64,000 nucleotides of DNA from Bacteroidia bacterium (GTDB lineage: Bacteria > Bacteroidota > Bacteroidia > Chitinophagales > Chitinophagaceae): NCBI GenBank assembly GCA_030429205.1, contig JAUICZ010000001.1, forward strand, positions 1,912,806-1,976,805. The letters are read 5' to 3'. Position 1 is the first letter of the stretch. Each line of letters begins with the position of its first letter. A model generated the notes under the pieces. It was not told the origin of the DNA. It did not search any database and worked only from the letters and a program-made list of their open reading frames with translations. Of the stretch, positions 8,596 to 17,500 are shown piece by piece. Position numbers and translations under genes: made by a program.

Positions 8596-9651
8596 ATGAT
8601 CAGTAAAAGAACCATTAGTCGTGTAGGTCTTGCATTAGCTTTCGCGTTTACTTTAAGTAGTACACAGCAAAAGGCTCAAGCGCAGGATATTCACTTTACA
8701 CAATTCAATGCATCGCCGCTAATAGTGAACCCGGCGTTCACAGGTAACTTTAGTGGTAAGCTACGTGCATCGGCTATTTACCGCGACCAGTGGAGGACTG
8801 TTTCCGCCCCGTTTAAAACTATTGCAGTATCTGTAGACGCTCCGATAGTATCAGATTTGACAATTGACGATTACCTGGCAGCTGGTATACAGTTGTATAA
8901 CGACCGTGCAGGTGATGCCAACTTGTCTAACCTTTCTGCTTTAGCATCTATCGCTTACCATAAGTTTTTAGGTGCAAGTGCCAACAAAGCATTATCTGTT
9001 GGTTTCCAGGGAGGATACACTCAAAAAAGTTTTGATCTAACTAAATTATATTTTGGTGATGAGTTCATCGATGGTTCTTTCCAGCCGGGAACTTTAGATC
9101 CATCATTAAATAATAAAGTTAATTACTTCACATTCAATGCAGGTATCTCTTGGGCACATCAGGCAGGTGACGGTTTTTCTTATGCTTTAGGTGTTGGTGC
9201 TAATAACATTAACCAACCTCTTGAAACATTTGATAGAAAAGAAGATTTAGCAGATGTTGGTTTAGGTATGCGTTACACAGCTCAGGCTGGTTTCATTGCA
9301 TATGTAAGTGAAAAATTAAGCTTGCGTCCTGCATTTTTATACCAATCACAAGCTAATGCTACAGAGATGTTGGCAGGTAACGAGTTTCACCTGATTGTTG
9401 GTGATCCTGAATTCCGCGCATTTACTACAGCTGTATTCTTAGGTGGTTATTACCGTTTTGATGATGCTGCAATGATTACTGCAGGTCTTGAATTCAAAGG
9501 TTTCCGTTTAGGTTTAGCTTACGATTACACAGTATCTGACCTTAAAAATTCAGCTAGAAACGCAGGTGGTTTCGAGATCGCTTTGACTTGGATTGCACCA
9601 GATCCGCTAGATTTTGCACGTAAGTTGATCTATCCTTGCTCACGTTTCTAA
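8596..9651 (+). CDS. PorP/SprF family type IX secretion membrane protein
   Basis: The 351-residue protein has a signal peptide ending in AQAQ, followed at once by the family hallmark DIHFTQFNASPLIVNPAF(TG). It then shows barrel-like strands with RDQWRTV, FGDEF, and a late LGGYYRFDDAAMITAGLEF. PorP/SprF proteins are outer-membrane barrels that link T9SS or the gliding apparatus to the surface. An OmpA/TPR/propeller protein follows 108 bases downstream after a terminator, the usual pairing in this phylum. Codons are strongly biased to GGT, CGT and GCA, suggesting high expression. Paralogues are common, so this need not be the PorP of the core secretion apparatus. Confidence 0.9.
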   Translation: MISKRTISRVGLALAFAFTLSSTQQKAQAQDIHFTQFNASPLIVNPAFTGNFSGKLRASAIYRDQWRTVSAPFKTIAVSVDAPIVSDLTIDDYLAAGIQLYNDRAGDANLSNLSALASIAYHKFLGASANKALSVGFQGGYTQKSFDLTKLYFGDEFIDGSFQPGTLDPSLNNKVNYFTFNAGISWAHQAGDGFSYALGVGANNINQPLETFDRKEDLADVGLGMRYTAQAGFIAYVSEKLSLRPAFLYQSQANATEMLAGNEFHLIVGDPEFRAFTTAVFLGGYYRFDDAAMITAGLEFKGFRLGLAYDYTVSDLKNSARNAGGFEIALTWIAPDPLDFARKLIYPCSRF

Positions 9652-9674
9652 GATATTAAGATTAAAGTAATAAG

Positions 9675-9715
9675 AGAAAGGGCAAAAATAATTTGAAAAG
9701 CCCTTTCTTTTTTTT
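9675..9715 (+). terminator. intrinsic terminator after the PorP-like gene
   Basis: A 9-bp stem agaaagggc/gccctttct with a 16-base loop is followed by an uninterrupted T-run. It lies 23 bases after the stop, so the downstream OmpA-family gene may be read through or have its own promoter. Confidence 0.75.
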
Positions 9716-9759
9716 AAACCAATTTATATTTTTATACCCATTAACAATTGCGCATGCAC

Positions 9760-11940
9760 ATGAGAAAAAATTGGCTGCTACTTGTTTTAGCGACTATTAT
9801 TGTAACGGCAAACTTTGATGCTGCTGCACAGCAGGGGAATAAGGCGAAATACAGGAACAAAGCTGACGATCCTGTAGCTAAACTACCGTATTACAAAAAG
9901 TTACGCTGGGCAGATGGCTTATTTCGCGAAGGGAGTTATTTTAATGCTTCGGATTATTACTTACAGTTGAAGGCAGAACAACCGCGTAATCCATACTTGA
10001 CATATCAGCTGGCTGAGTGTTATTGGATGACTCGTGATTACAAACCTGCAGCACACTATTATGGCGAGGTTTATAATACTGCTTCTAAATTATATCCTGA
10101 GGCTGTGTATAAGCAAGCAATGATGTTGAAGAAAGCTGGTGACTATGAAGCTGCTATAGCTACATTCAACAGGTTCATGGATGATAATCCTAAAACATAC
10201 AAAAAGCTTAAAAAGCGTGCACTGATAGAAATTCAAGGTTGTGAAATGGCCATGAACTCTATGATGAACCCAATGGCTGCAACTGTAAAGAATGCAGGTC
10301 CTAACGTTAACAGTGCATATACAGAGTCTGCGCCTTACCCATTAGGAGATACAGCATTGATGTTCTCTACAATGAGTCAGAACAATCTTATTGAGGTTGA
10401 CAAGAAAAAGCGTGCTGACTATATGTCTCACTTCATGGTTTCTAAGAAACAGCAATTCACAAGTGAGGTTGACTCTTTTGAGTGGCCTGTGAAGTTCATG
10501 GATGGTGAGTTCAACTCTAGCAAAGTACACATCAGTAATGGTAGTTACAGCCCGGGTGGTGATCGTTTCTACTTCACAAAATGTGCTGAAGGTGATTCTA
10601 TGGCTGTAGAGTGTGAGATCTACGTATCTAAATTTGAAAAGTCTGGTTGGGGTGAGCCTGAGAAATTGGGTGAAGGTATCAACGAAGGCGGTTCAAACAC
10701 TCAGCCTTTCTGTGCTAAAGTTGGAAAGAAAGAAGTTCTATTCTTCTCTTCTAACCGTACACTACAAAGCCGTGGTGGATACGATATCTGGTATTCAGTG
10801 ATCGATCCTCGTCGTGGTACATACCGTCGTCCTCAAAACGCTGGTAAGCAAGTTAACACTCCTTTAAACGAGGTTACTCCATACTATGACAGCCGCGAGA
10901 ACAAATTATACTTCGCATCTGATGGTTGGGTAACAATGGGTGGTTTTGATATCTACTCTGCAGTAGGTGGTCCATCCCGTTACACTAACGTTCAAAACTT
11001 AGGTTATCCTATTAATACATCTGCTGATGAAATGTATTACATCCGCGATCCGTTAGGGAAGCCTGATGCATACGTTGTGTCAAACCGTGTTGGTTCTAAA
11101 GCATTGAAAAACCCAACTTGTTGTGATGACATTTGGAGAATTCAATATGAGCCTACATTAGTATTAAGAGGTAAAGTTGTTGACCGTGCTAGTCAAGAGC
11201 CTATTGACGAAGTGGTTGTGAAAATGATCGATGAGTCTGGTAACACTAAAACTTACAACTCTGAAGATGGTACATTTGGTTTCAACCTTTCTCGTGGTCA
11301 CTCTTATGTAGTTACCGGTGATAAAGAGAGTTATACTACAACTCGTGCATCTGTAAATACAATGGGCGTTAAGCGTACTGATCCGGATGACACAGTAAGT
11401 GTTACTATTTATATGGATGAAGTTGTTCCTTCTTATACTTTCATGGTAAGCAACGTTTACTACGATTATGATAAAGATGAGTTACGTGCTGAGTCAGTAG
11501 CTTCATTAGATACATTAGTTCAGTTTATGAATGACAATCCTTCTTTCACAGTTGAGATCTATTCATTCGCTGATGCTAAGGGTAACGAAGAGTATAACAA
11601 AGAGCTTTCTTTACGTCGTGCACAATCTGTACTTAGCTACTTGCAAGGTAAAGGTATTGATCCTGCACGTATGGTTGCTAAAGGTTTTGGTGAAAGCGAG
11701 CCTGCAGCACCTAATACAGTAGATGGTAGAGATAATCCTGAAGGACGTCAACTAAACCGTCGTACAGAGTTCCGTATTATTTCTGATATTCCAACTCGTC
11801 GTGTTATATACAACAGTGCTAAGCCTGGTAACATGGATGAGCAGTCAGAAAACTTACAAATGGATGAGAGTATGAACGACGATTATGACAGTGATTCAGA
11901 CGACGGATACGGTGAGGTTGGTAGTCGTGTGAACCAATAA
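9760..11940 (+). CDS. TPR / PD40-propeller / CRD / OmpA-domain protein (PorE-like)
   Basis: The 726-residue protein has a signal peptide (MRKNWLLLVLA..AAAQ). I chose the ATG at 9760; an ATG at 9754 and a TTG at 9748 are also in frame. Domains in order are tetratricopeptide repeats (about 35-165), a PD40/WD40-like propeller (about 210-450; repeats FYFTKC, LFFSSN, LYFASDG), a carboxypeptidase-regulatory-like fold (about 468-540; LRGKVVDRASQEPI), and an OmpA peptidoglycan-binding domain (about 565-685; NVYYDYDKDEL, RRAQSVLSYL). A short Asp/Ser-rich tail ends the protein. This order matches T9SS PorE. Unlike PorE it shows no lipobox. It pairs with the upstream PorP/SprF gene. Confidence 0.88.
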   Translation: MRKNWLLLVLATIIVTANFDAAAQQGNKAKYRNKADDPVAKLPYYKKLRWADGLFREGSYFNASDYYLQLKAEQPRNPYLTYQLAECYWMTRDYKPAAHYYGEVYNTASKLYPEAVYKQAMMLKKAGDYEAAIATFNRFMDDNPKTYKKLKKRALIEIQGCEMAMNSMMNPMAATVKNAGPNVNSAYTESAPYPLGDTALMFSTMSQNNLIEVDKKKRADYMSHFMVSKKQQFTSEVDSFEWPVKFMDGEFNSSKVHISNGSYSPGGDRFYFTKCAEGDSMAVECEIYVSKFEKSGWGEPEKLGEGINEGGSNTQPFCAKVGKKEVLFFSSNRTLQSRGGYDIWYSVIDPRRGTYRRPQNAGKQVNTPLNEVTPYYDSRENKLYFASDGWVTMGGFDIYSAVGGPSRYTNVQNLGYPINTSADEMYYIRDPLGKPDAYVVSNRVGSKALKNPTCCDDIWRIQYEPTLVLRGKVVDRASQEPIDEVVVKMIDESGNTKTYNSEDGTFGFNLSRGHSYVVTGDKESYTTTRASVNTMGVKRTDPDDTVSVTIYMDEVVPSYTFMVSNVYYDYDKDELRAESVASLDTLVQFMNDNPSFTVEIYSFADAKGNEEYNKELSLRRAQSVLSYLQGKGIDPARMVAKGFGESEPAAPNTVDGRDNPEGRQLNRRTEFRIISDIPTRRVIYNSAKPGNMDEQSENLQMDESMNDDYDSDSDDGYGEVGSRVNQ

Positions 11941-11982
11941 TATCCTATTTTGTATTGACTATAACAGAGCAATAAATAAAGG

Positions 11983-12009
11983 GGCTGTACATCAAGTACA
12001 GCCTTTTTT
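11983..12009 (+). terminator. intrinsic terminator
   Basis: An 8-bp stem ggctgtac/gtacagcc with a 5-base loop (atcaa) and a six-T tail follows the OmpA-family gene by 42 bases. Confidence 0.85.
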
Positions 12010-12022
12010 ATATTATAGAACT

Positions 12023-12844
12023 ATGAATTACATACAGGTAGAGATAAAACATACAGATGCTGCCATTAGAGAAATGCTGGTAGCGCATTTGGCTGATATT
12101 GGCTTTGATAGCTTTGAAGATAAAGACGATGCCCTATATGCATACGTTGAAGAAGAAGCTTTCAATAAAGATGAGGTAGAAGCGATAGCTAAGCAATACC
12201 ATTGTGACTATATACACAGTGTTATTGAACAGGAAAACTGGAACCAGCAATGGGAGGATAGCTTTGAACCGGTTGTGGTAGGTGATTTTTGTGTGATCAG
12301 AGCAGACTTTCACCCATCGCCACAAAATTGTGAGCACGAGATCATCATAACTCCTAAAATGTCATTTGGTACCGGGCATCATGCTACTACCAGGTTGATG
12401 ATACAACAGATGAAGTCTACAAATATTGCAGAGCAACCAGTATTAGACTTTGGTACGGGTACAGGTGTGCTTGCTATATTAGCACATCAGCTAAAGGCAA
12501 GTAGTGTATTGGCTATTGATAATGATGAGTGGTCGTACATCAATACACTTGAGAATATTGAACGAAATGAGGCGAAAGAGATAGATGTTCGTCAAGGATC
12601 GCTAGATGTAGTAGAAGAGGGGGATTTTAATGTAATACTGGCAAACATCAACAGACACATCCTTCTTAAATATATGCAGCAGATGTTTGATAAGCTATCA
12701 AGTAACGGGTGTATTATATTGAGTGGTATATTACTAGAAGATAGAGATGTAATAATGCAATCTGCCACTAACTGCGGGTTAGTATACGACTCTGAGCTTA
12801 CAGAAGAAAAGTGGTTGTGCATGAAGTTTGTAAAGGATAGTTAA
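12023..12844 (+). CDS. prmA: ribosomal protein L11 methyltransferase PrmA
   Basis: PrmA trimethylates ribosomal protein L11. The 273-residue protein has the PrmA N-terminal domain (WNQQWEDSFEPVVVGDF) and a Rossmann methyltransferase domain. The diagnostic SFGTGHHATTRLM, SAM motif I VLDFGTGTGVLAI, acidic motif II AIDNDEW and the catalytic-side NVILANINRHIL are all present. Length and order are typical. It starts 13 bases after the terminator of the preceding gene and is followed by plsY after 144 bases containing a plsY promoter, so it is probably monocistronic. Confidence 0.93.
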   Translation: MNYIQVEIKHTDAAIREMLVAHLADIGFDSFEDKDDALYAYVEEEAFNKDEVEAIAKQYHCDYIHSVIEQENWNQQWEDSFEPVVVGDFCVIRADFHPSPQNCEHEIIITPKMSFGTGHHATTRLMIQQMKSTNIAEQPVLDFGTGTGVLAILAHQLKASSVLAIDNDEWSYINTLENIERNEAKEIDVRQGSLDVVEEGDFNVILANINRHILLKYMQQMFDKLSSNGCIILSGILLEDRDVIMQSATNCGLVYDSELTEEKWLCMKFVKDS

Positions 12845-12955
12845 CAATATGATAATATGTTACAGTTCTCTTAAAAATGTATTGCAATTTATTGATAAAC
12901 AGTGCTTTATACGCCGTGTTGGCAAATTTTGTTAGGATTTACCATTCCTAAAAAT

Positions 12956-12963
12956 TATATTTG
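12956..12963 (+). promoter_or_regulatory. putative -7 promoter element of plsY
   Basis: TATATTTG matches TAnnTTTG, 25 bases before the plsY ATG. It implies a leader of about 20 nt. Confidence 0.5.
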
Positions 12964-12988
12964 ATGTCTTCTACCAGTTAATATCTGA

Positions 12989-13624
12989 ATGAATATAGCA
13001 ATCCTGATAGTTTTAGCTTATTTAATTGGATCTATACCAACTGCGGTATGGGTAAGTAAATGGATGTATGGGATAGACATCCGTGAGCATGGAAGTGGCA
13101 ATGCCGGAGCTACTAATACATTTAGAATACTTGGCAAAAATGCCGGTATCGGTGTTATGATAGTAGATATGCTCAAAGGGTTTATCGCTGTCAAACTATC
13201 ATTATTTACACATTTCAGCCCCGGTACAGAACAGCTGGTTAACTTGCAGGTATTCTTAGGTTTATTTGCCGTGTTAGGCCACATTTTTCCTATATGGGCA
13301 GATTTTCGTGGAGGAAAAGGTATTGCAACTCTTTTTGGTATGATACTTTCAATTCAGCCGGAGGTTGCTGTAAGTATGGTCGGGGTATTCATCTTCATGT
13401 TATTCTTAACACGCTATGTATCCCTAAGCTCTATAACAGCTAGTGTTGCATTCCCTATCATGATATTCTTTATTTTTCATGAGCCGGAGTTGAGCTATAA
13501 AATATTTGCTATAGCTACCGCTTTTCTGGTAGTGCTTACACACCATAAGAATATCAATCGTCTGCTTAATGGTAATGAAAGTAAGGTAGGTATCTTCAGA
13601 AAAAGAAGAGACAGAAGAAATTAA
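12989..13624 (+). CDS. plsY: acyl-phosphate:glycerol-3-phosphate acyltransferase PlsY
   Basis: PlsY is the membrane enzyme that acylates glycerol-3-phosphate at sn-1 using acyl phosphate, the first step of phospholipid synthesis. The 211-residue protein has five predicted membrane helices and all three family motifs: GSGNAGATN after the first helix, FRGGKGIAT in the central loop, and a third in the VVLTHHKNINRLL region (HKxNIxRL). The C-terminus is basic (RKRRDRRN). Length is normal. It stands alone with its own promoter. Confidence 0.94.
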   Translation: MNIAILIVLAYLIGSIPTAVWVSKWMYGIDIREHGSGNAGATNTFRILGKNAGIGVMIVDMLKGFIAVKLSLFTHFSPGTEQLVNLQVFLGLFAVLGHIFPIWADFRGGKGIATLFGMILSIQPEVAVSMVGVFIFMLFLTRYVSLSSITASVAFPIMIFFIFHEPELSYKIFAIATAFLVVLTHHKNINRLLNGNESKVGIFRKRRDRRN

Positions 13625-13735
13625 TACGCAGCATTCCCTTTAAAGTTTAATATATTTTTCAGAACTTGATATTGATATGCTGTAGCATCAACTACTGCAT
13701 AATCTTTTTCTACTAGTTGGATATATTATACCGTA

Positions 13736-14392
13736 TTGCGTAAGCCTACAAAACTACAGAAGATACTCAGCTACCTAACGCCGATTAGGTTGTTTAGCGC
13801 CACAGGGGGAGACGAAAACCCTGTACTAGAGCTGTGTTATTATCAAGGACAGTATCAGCTGGCGACGATAGACGCTTTGTATTCTGATGGAGACAGGTAC
13901 AAGCCTGTAAATATTGCTTGCAAACATTTTGCATCTGAACTTAACTCTGTAAAGAATGTTCTAGTACTGGGCACTGGTTTAGGAAGCGCTGTACAGGTAT
14001 TTGCAAAAAAAGGCCATTATCCGAATTTTACTTTAGTAGATCATGATGCTACCGTATTGGAATGGGCAAAAGAAATACTAGAGCCGGCAGAAGGACAATC
14101 TATTGATATGGTTTGTACTGATGCTAATGAACACATCAGTAACGAGAGCAATAAGTACGACATGCTTATTGTAGACATCTTTAAAAGCAGGGTGGTGCCG
14201 GAGTTTGTAACAACCAGTGAGTTTTTGGGAAAATGTAAAGCATTGTTGGCGCCCGGTGGTTGTTTTGCTATGAACTATATACAACACAAAAATGCCGATT
14301 GGGATACAATAAAAAAGCGCATTGAAGAAATATTCCACAATGCGCGTATTATAAAAGAGAGTATAAATAATATAGTTGTTGCTACAGTTTAG
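13736..14392 (+). CDS. spermidine-synthase-like methyltransferase-fold protein
   Basis: The 218-residue protein has a glycine-rich nucleotide motif VLVLGTGLGSAVQVF, an acidic strand-2 end TLVDHDATVLEWAKE, and IVDIFKSRVVPEF in place of the catalytic strand of spermidine synthases. It lacks the polyamine-synthase gate residues I would expect, so a general SAM- or dcSAM-binding role is all I can support. Translation appears to start at TTG 13736: no ATG or GTG occurs in frame between there and the upstream stop at 13700. Its 3' end overlaps the convergent oxyR gene by 11 bases. Confidence 0.72.
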   Translation: MRKPTKLQKILSYLTPIRLFSATGGDENPVLELCYYQGQYQLATIDALYSDGDRYKPVNIACKHFASELNSVKNVLVLGTGLGSAVQVFAKKGHYPNFTLVDHDATVLEWAKEILEPAEGQSIDMVCTDANEHISNESNKYDMLIVDIFKSRVVPEFVTTSEFLGKCKALLAPGGCFAMNYIQHKNADWDTIKKRIEEIFHNARIIKESINNIVVATV

Positions 14393-15338
14393 CCGATTGT
14401 ATACGCAATACCTTTCTGTTGCTTTTCTGCACTTTCATTTTGTCCGGTATTAACTTAAGGATACTATCAGAAACACTTTGCAAAAGAGTCATTTTAACAA
14501 AGTGGTCGCTGGTAACCAGGCTGATCTCTCTAACAGGTTCCGGATCTTCGAAATAGCGCACGCGCTCTATCTTGTCGTCGTTAAACTCAAAAGTTGCAAA
14601 CTCAGGAAGTATGGTTAAACCTTTATTTTTGTCAACCATTTTACGCAGTGTTTCTACATTGCTAGAGTCATATCTATAAGGTCTTTCTGCCTGTAATTTT
14701 TCAATATGCTCACCACAAAGGTCTAAAACCTGATTACGCAGACAATGTCCCTCGTTCAGTAACCAAATTCTGTCAAGCGCTATATCATCAGCAGTTACCA
14801 TGCGCTTTTTTAAGGCAGGCTCACCTTCTGCAAAATATGCTACCAAAGGTTCAGAAAACAGAGGGTACTCTTTTATACCGTTTTCATCCAGCGGTGTACT
14901 TAACAAACCCGCATCGATTTCGTTATTACGCAAAGCTTCGATGATCTTGTTTGTCTCCAGCTCTTTAACTTGCAGCCTAACATCAGGATTAGTTCTGTTA
15001 TACTCTTCCAGTAAGCTAGGTAATACATATGGTGCAATTGTTGGTATAACTGCCAGTCTGAAAGTACCGGAAACTGTGGTTTGATGATCTTGAATAAGTT
15101 CGTTGATCTTTTCACATTCCGACAAGATCTTTTTAGACTGCTCAACAATAGCCTCTCCCATAGCTGTAATAGCAATCGGGTGTTTATTTCTGTCAAACAA
15201 CTTTATGCCAAGTTCATCTTCCAGCTTCTGTATTTGCATACTCAGTGTCGGTTGAGTTACAAAACATTTCTCTGCAGCAGCTACAAAGCTTTTGTAAGTG
15301 GCTACCGCAACTACATATTCTAATTGAGTAATAGTCAT
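14382..15338 (-). CDS. oxyR: hydrogen-peroxide sensor OxyR (LysR family)
   Basis: The 318-residue LysR-type regulator starts with the winged helix (SFVAAAEKCFVTQPTLSMQIQKLE). The effector domain contains EGHCLRNQVLDLC, giving cysteines at positions 199 and 208, the same numbers and spacing as the redox disulfide pair of E. coli OxyR. These are followed by the OxyR-typical SNVETLRKMVDKNKGLTILPE. That makes OxyR rather than a generic LysR protein very likely. No catalase, ahp or dps gene is adjacent, so targets lie elsewhere. A promoter element at 15355-15362 gives a short leader. Confidence 0.92.
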   Translation of the reverse strand: MTITQLEYVVAVATYKSFVAAAEKCFVTQPTLSMQIQKLEDELGIKLFDRNKHPIAITAMGEAIVEQSKKILSECEKINELIQDHQTTVSGTFRLAVIPTIAPYVLPSLLEEYNRTNPDVRLQVKELETNKIIEALRNNEIDAGLLSTPLDENGIKEYPLFSEPLVAYFAEGEPALKKRMVTADDIALDRIWLLNEGHCLRNQVLDLCGEHIEKLQAERPYRYDSSNVETLRKMVDKNKGLTILPEFATFEFNDDKIERVRYFEDPEPVREISLVTSDHFVKMTLLQSVSDSILKLIPDKMKVQKSNRKVLRIQSAKL

Positions 15339-15354
15339 GTGTTGGTATTTGTAA

Positions 15355-15362
15355 CAAAGCTA
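15355..15362 (-). promoter_or_regulatory. putative -7 promoter element of oxyR
   Basis: On the minus strand this is TAGCTTTG (TAnnTTTG), 16 bases before the oxyR start codon. Confidence 0.5.
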
Positions 15363-15528
15363 AGTCATGAAAGCTCATAAACAAAGTTTATAGAAGGTAT
15401 AAATGTTAATGTATTCTTTAAGCCAGGTTTAGTTGTATTGGTTAGTTTTTGGCTTACTGTATTGGTAATCAATAAGATAGTTAGATGAATATTTTATCCT
15501 TAATTTCGCGCACAAGAATTCTACAATA

Positions 15529-16164
15529 ATGAGTCTTGTCAAAAAGCTGCGTTTTAAGGAGCCTCCCTTGTATATACTTCAATTGCCTGAAGCGAGCATT
15601 GGTTTATTTGATGATTTGACTTATTCTAAAACAATTAGAGGTAAAGCTGTGGTAGAGCATGTATTACTTTTTGCAGACTTTCAAAAAGTGCTTAATGATC
15701 AGCTACCCAAACTCCTGAACCGTTTAGCCGATGATGCACTGCTTTGGATCGCATATCCTAAAAAGTCGGGTAGTATAAAGTCTGACCTCACGAGAGATGA
15801 AGGGTGGCAACCAATTATGAACAAGGGCTACGAGCCTGTTACACAGGTAGCAATAGACGATGATTGGTCTGTTTTAAGGTTTAGAAAGTCTGCAGCTATT
15901 GGAGCTAAACTCAGAGATATACTTATGGCTGAAAGAAAAGTAGAAGGAATAGACTTTGTGAACAGAAAAGTGACTTTGCCTAAAGATGTGGCTGAAGCAT
16001 TTAAACCACACAAAGAGCTGTTGACGCTATTTAAAAGTATGTCGTTCTCTCACCAAAAAGAGTATGTAGAAGCGATAGTTACCGCAAAGAAACCCGAAAC
16101 CAGAATGAAAAGAATAAACAAAACAATAGAGATGCTGGAAAAAATAAAAGCATCCAAAAAATAG
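15529..16164 (+). CDS. YdeI/OmdA (OmpD-associated) family protein
   Basis: The 211-residue protein has two parts. The N-terminal half (about 1-125) contains LLNRLADDALLWIAYPKKSG and SDLTRDEGWQPI, as in DUF3052-type proteins. The C-terminal half (about 140-211) is an OmdA/YdeI domain: VTLPKDVAEAF, SHQKEYVEAIVTAKKPETRMKR and a lysine-rich end. E. coli YdeI is linked to polymyxin and bacteriocin resistance, but the molecular role is unclear. It is 5 bases upstream of a PaaI-type thioesterase and probably co-transcribed with it. There is no signal peptide. Confidence 0.82.
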   Translation: MSLVKKLRFKEPPLYILQLPEASIGLFDDLTYSKTIRGKAVVEHVLLFADFQKVLNDQLPKLLNRLADDALLWIAYPKKSGSIKSDLTRDEGWQPIMNKGYEPVTQVAIDDDWSVLRFRKSAAIGAKLRDILMAERKVEGIDFVNRKVTLPKDVAEAFKPHKELLTLFKSMSFSHQKEYVEAIVTAKKPETRMKRINKTIEMLEKIKASKK

Positions 16165-16169
16165 ATACT

Positions 16170-16655
16170 ATGACATATAAAGAGATACCGGCCGGTGCAG
16201 TACTGGATTATATTAAAGAGCAATATGAAGGGAAGTTGGTAGAAGACTCTCGTTCTCCTGCAGGAAATTGGCTGGAGTTTACACTAGAGCATATTGAGAA
16301 GGGCAGTGCTACAATATCTCTGGAGGTGCGTAAGGAGATGACTAACCCGTATGGCAATATTCATGGTGGTATGATGGCATTGGTAATGGACGAAGTGATT
16401 GGGTGGGGCGTAGTAAGCTTAGATACTAATAATTACTACACCTCATTGAATTTGAATGTAGACTTTCTGTACGCGATAAAAAAAGGAGACAGGCTAAAAG
16501 CTGTTTCTAAAGTTGTGAGAGCAGGGAAGAAGATCATCCATGTAGAGTGTAGTGTTTATAATAAAACAGACGATACTTTGCTTGGAAAAGCAACCAGTAA
16601 TTTAATAGTAACGGGTATGCGTCCTACAGATGGTGATTATAAAGTGGCTAACTAA
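16170..16655 (+). CDS. PaaI-family hotdog thioesterase
   Basis: The 161-residue single-domain hotdog protein has the PaaI/YbgC-like signature NPYGNIHGGMMALVMDEV, where the His-Gly-Gly turn and the following acidic residue form the acyl-CoA thioesterase site. LNVDFLYAIKKGDRLKAVSKVVRAGKKI is typical of the second half of the fold. The acyl-CoA substrate cannot be inferred. It starts 5 bases after the YdeI-like gene and 43 bases before a glycosyltransferase gene. Confidence 0.85.
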   Translation: MTYKEIPAGAVLDYIKEQYEGKLVEDSRSPAGNWLEFTLEHIEKGSATISLEVRKEMTNPYGNIHGGMMALVMDEVIGWGVVSLDTNNYYTSLNLNVDFLYAIKKGDRLKAVSKVVRAGKKIIHVECSVYNKTDDTLLGKATSNLIVTGMRPTDGDYKVAN

Positions 16656-16698
16656 ACTGTTTTTTTAAAGCTACTTTGTACTTTTAAGGCTTGTAATT

Positions 16699-17445
16699 AT
16701 GCTGAACGGTAAAAAAATAGTGGTGGTGTTGCCTGCATACAAAGCAGCACAAACTATAGAACGTACTTACAAAGAGATTCCCTTTGATATAGTTGATGAT
16801 GTAGTGCTGGTAGATGACAACAGCCCTGATGATACTGTTGAGGTTGGTGCGAAGCTGGGAATTAAGCACATCATTAAACATGAAGTGAATAAGGGGTATG
16901 GTGGTAACCAGAAAAGCTGTTATAAAAAGGCGCTTGAAATTGGTGCCGATATAGCTATAATGGTTCACCCTGATTACCAGTACACTCCTAAGTTGATTCA
17001 TGCCATTGCATCCATAATAGCATACGATGTGTATCCTGTTGTGTTAGGTTCTCGTATTTTAGGAAAAGGTGCACTAAAAGGGGGTATGCCCAAGTACAAG
17101 TATTTCTTTAATCGTATGCTAACGTTGTTTGAAAACATCGTGATCGGGCAGAAGTTGAGTGAGTACCATACGGGCTATCGTGCATTTAATAAAGAGGTGT
17201 TAGAGTCTATAGACTTTACACATAATAGTGACGACTTTGTTTTTGATAATGAGATGTTGTCTCAAGTGTTTATGCACGGATATGAAATTGCTGAAGTTAC
17301 CTGTCCTACCAAGTATTTTGAAGAAGCATCCAGCATTAACTTTAGCCGTAGTATGAAATATGGTTTAGGGGTATTGCGAGTGTCTTTAAGGCATCGCTTA
17401 CACAAATGGGGTGTCATAAAAAGTAAACTATATAACAAGCTTTAA
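16699..17445 (+). CDS. family 2 glycosyltransferase (polyprenyl-phosphate sugar synthase-like)
   Basis: The 248-residue protein has a GT-A fold: VVLPAYKAAQTIERTY at the start, VDDNSPDDT as the nucleotide-binding DDxS region, and MVHPDYQYTP where the DxD-like metal site lies (HPD here). It ends in a basic helix with no membrane segment. It resembles dolichyl-phosphate mannose/glucose synthases that transfer a sugar to a polyprenyl phosphate. The acceptor is unknown. An 11-bp-stem terminator follows directly. Confidence 0.87.
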   Translation: MLNGKKIVVVLPAYKAAQTIERTYKEIPFDIVDDVVLVDDNSPDDTVEVGAKLGIKHIIKHEVNKGYGGNQKSCYKKALEIGADIAIMVHPDYQYTPKLIHAIASIIAYDVYPVVLGSRILGKGALKGGMPKYKYFFNRMLTLFENIVIGQKLSEYHTGYRAFNKEVLESIDFTHNSDDFVFDNEMLSQVFMHGYEIAEVTCPTKYFEEASSINFSRSMKYGLGVLRVSLRHRLHKWGVIKSKLYNKL

Positions 17446-17450
17446 TAATA

Positions 17451-17478
17451 AAAAAGACCGGTTGTATCCGGTCTTTTT
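17451..17478. terminator. bidirectional intrinsic terminator
   Basis: An 11-bp stem aaaaagaccgg/ccggtcttttt with a 6-base loop lies between the convergent glycosyltransferase and metalloprotease genes. Confidence 0.88.
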
Positions 17479-17500
17479 TATTGAATGTATTTGCATTGGA

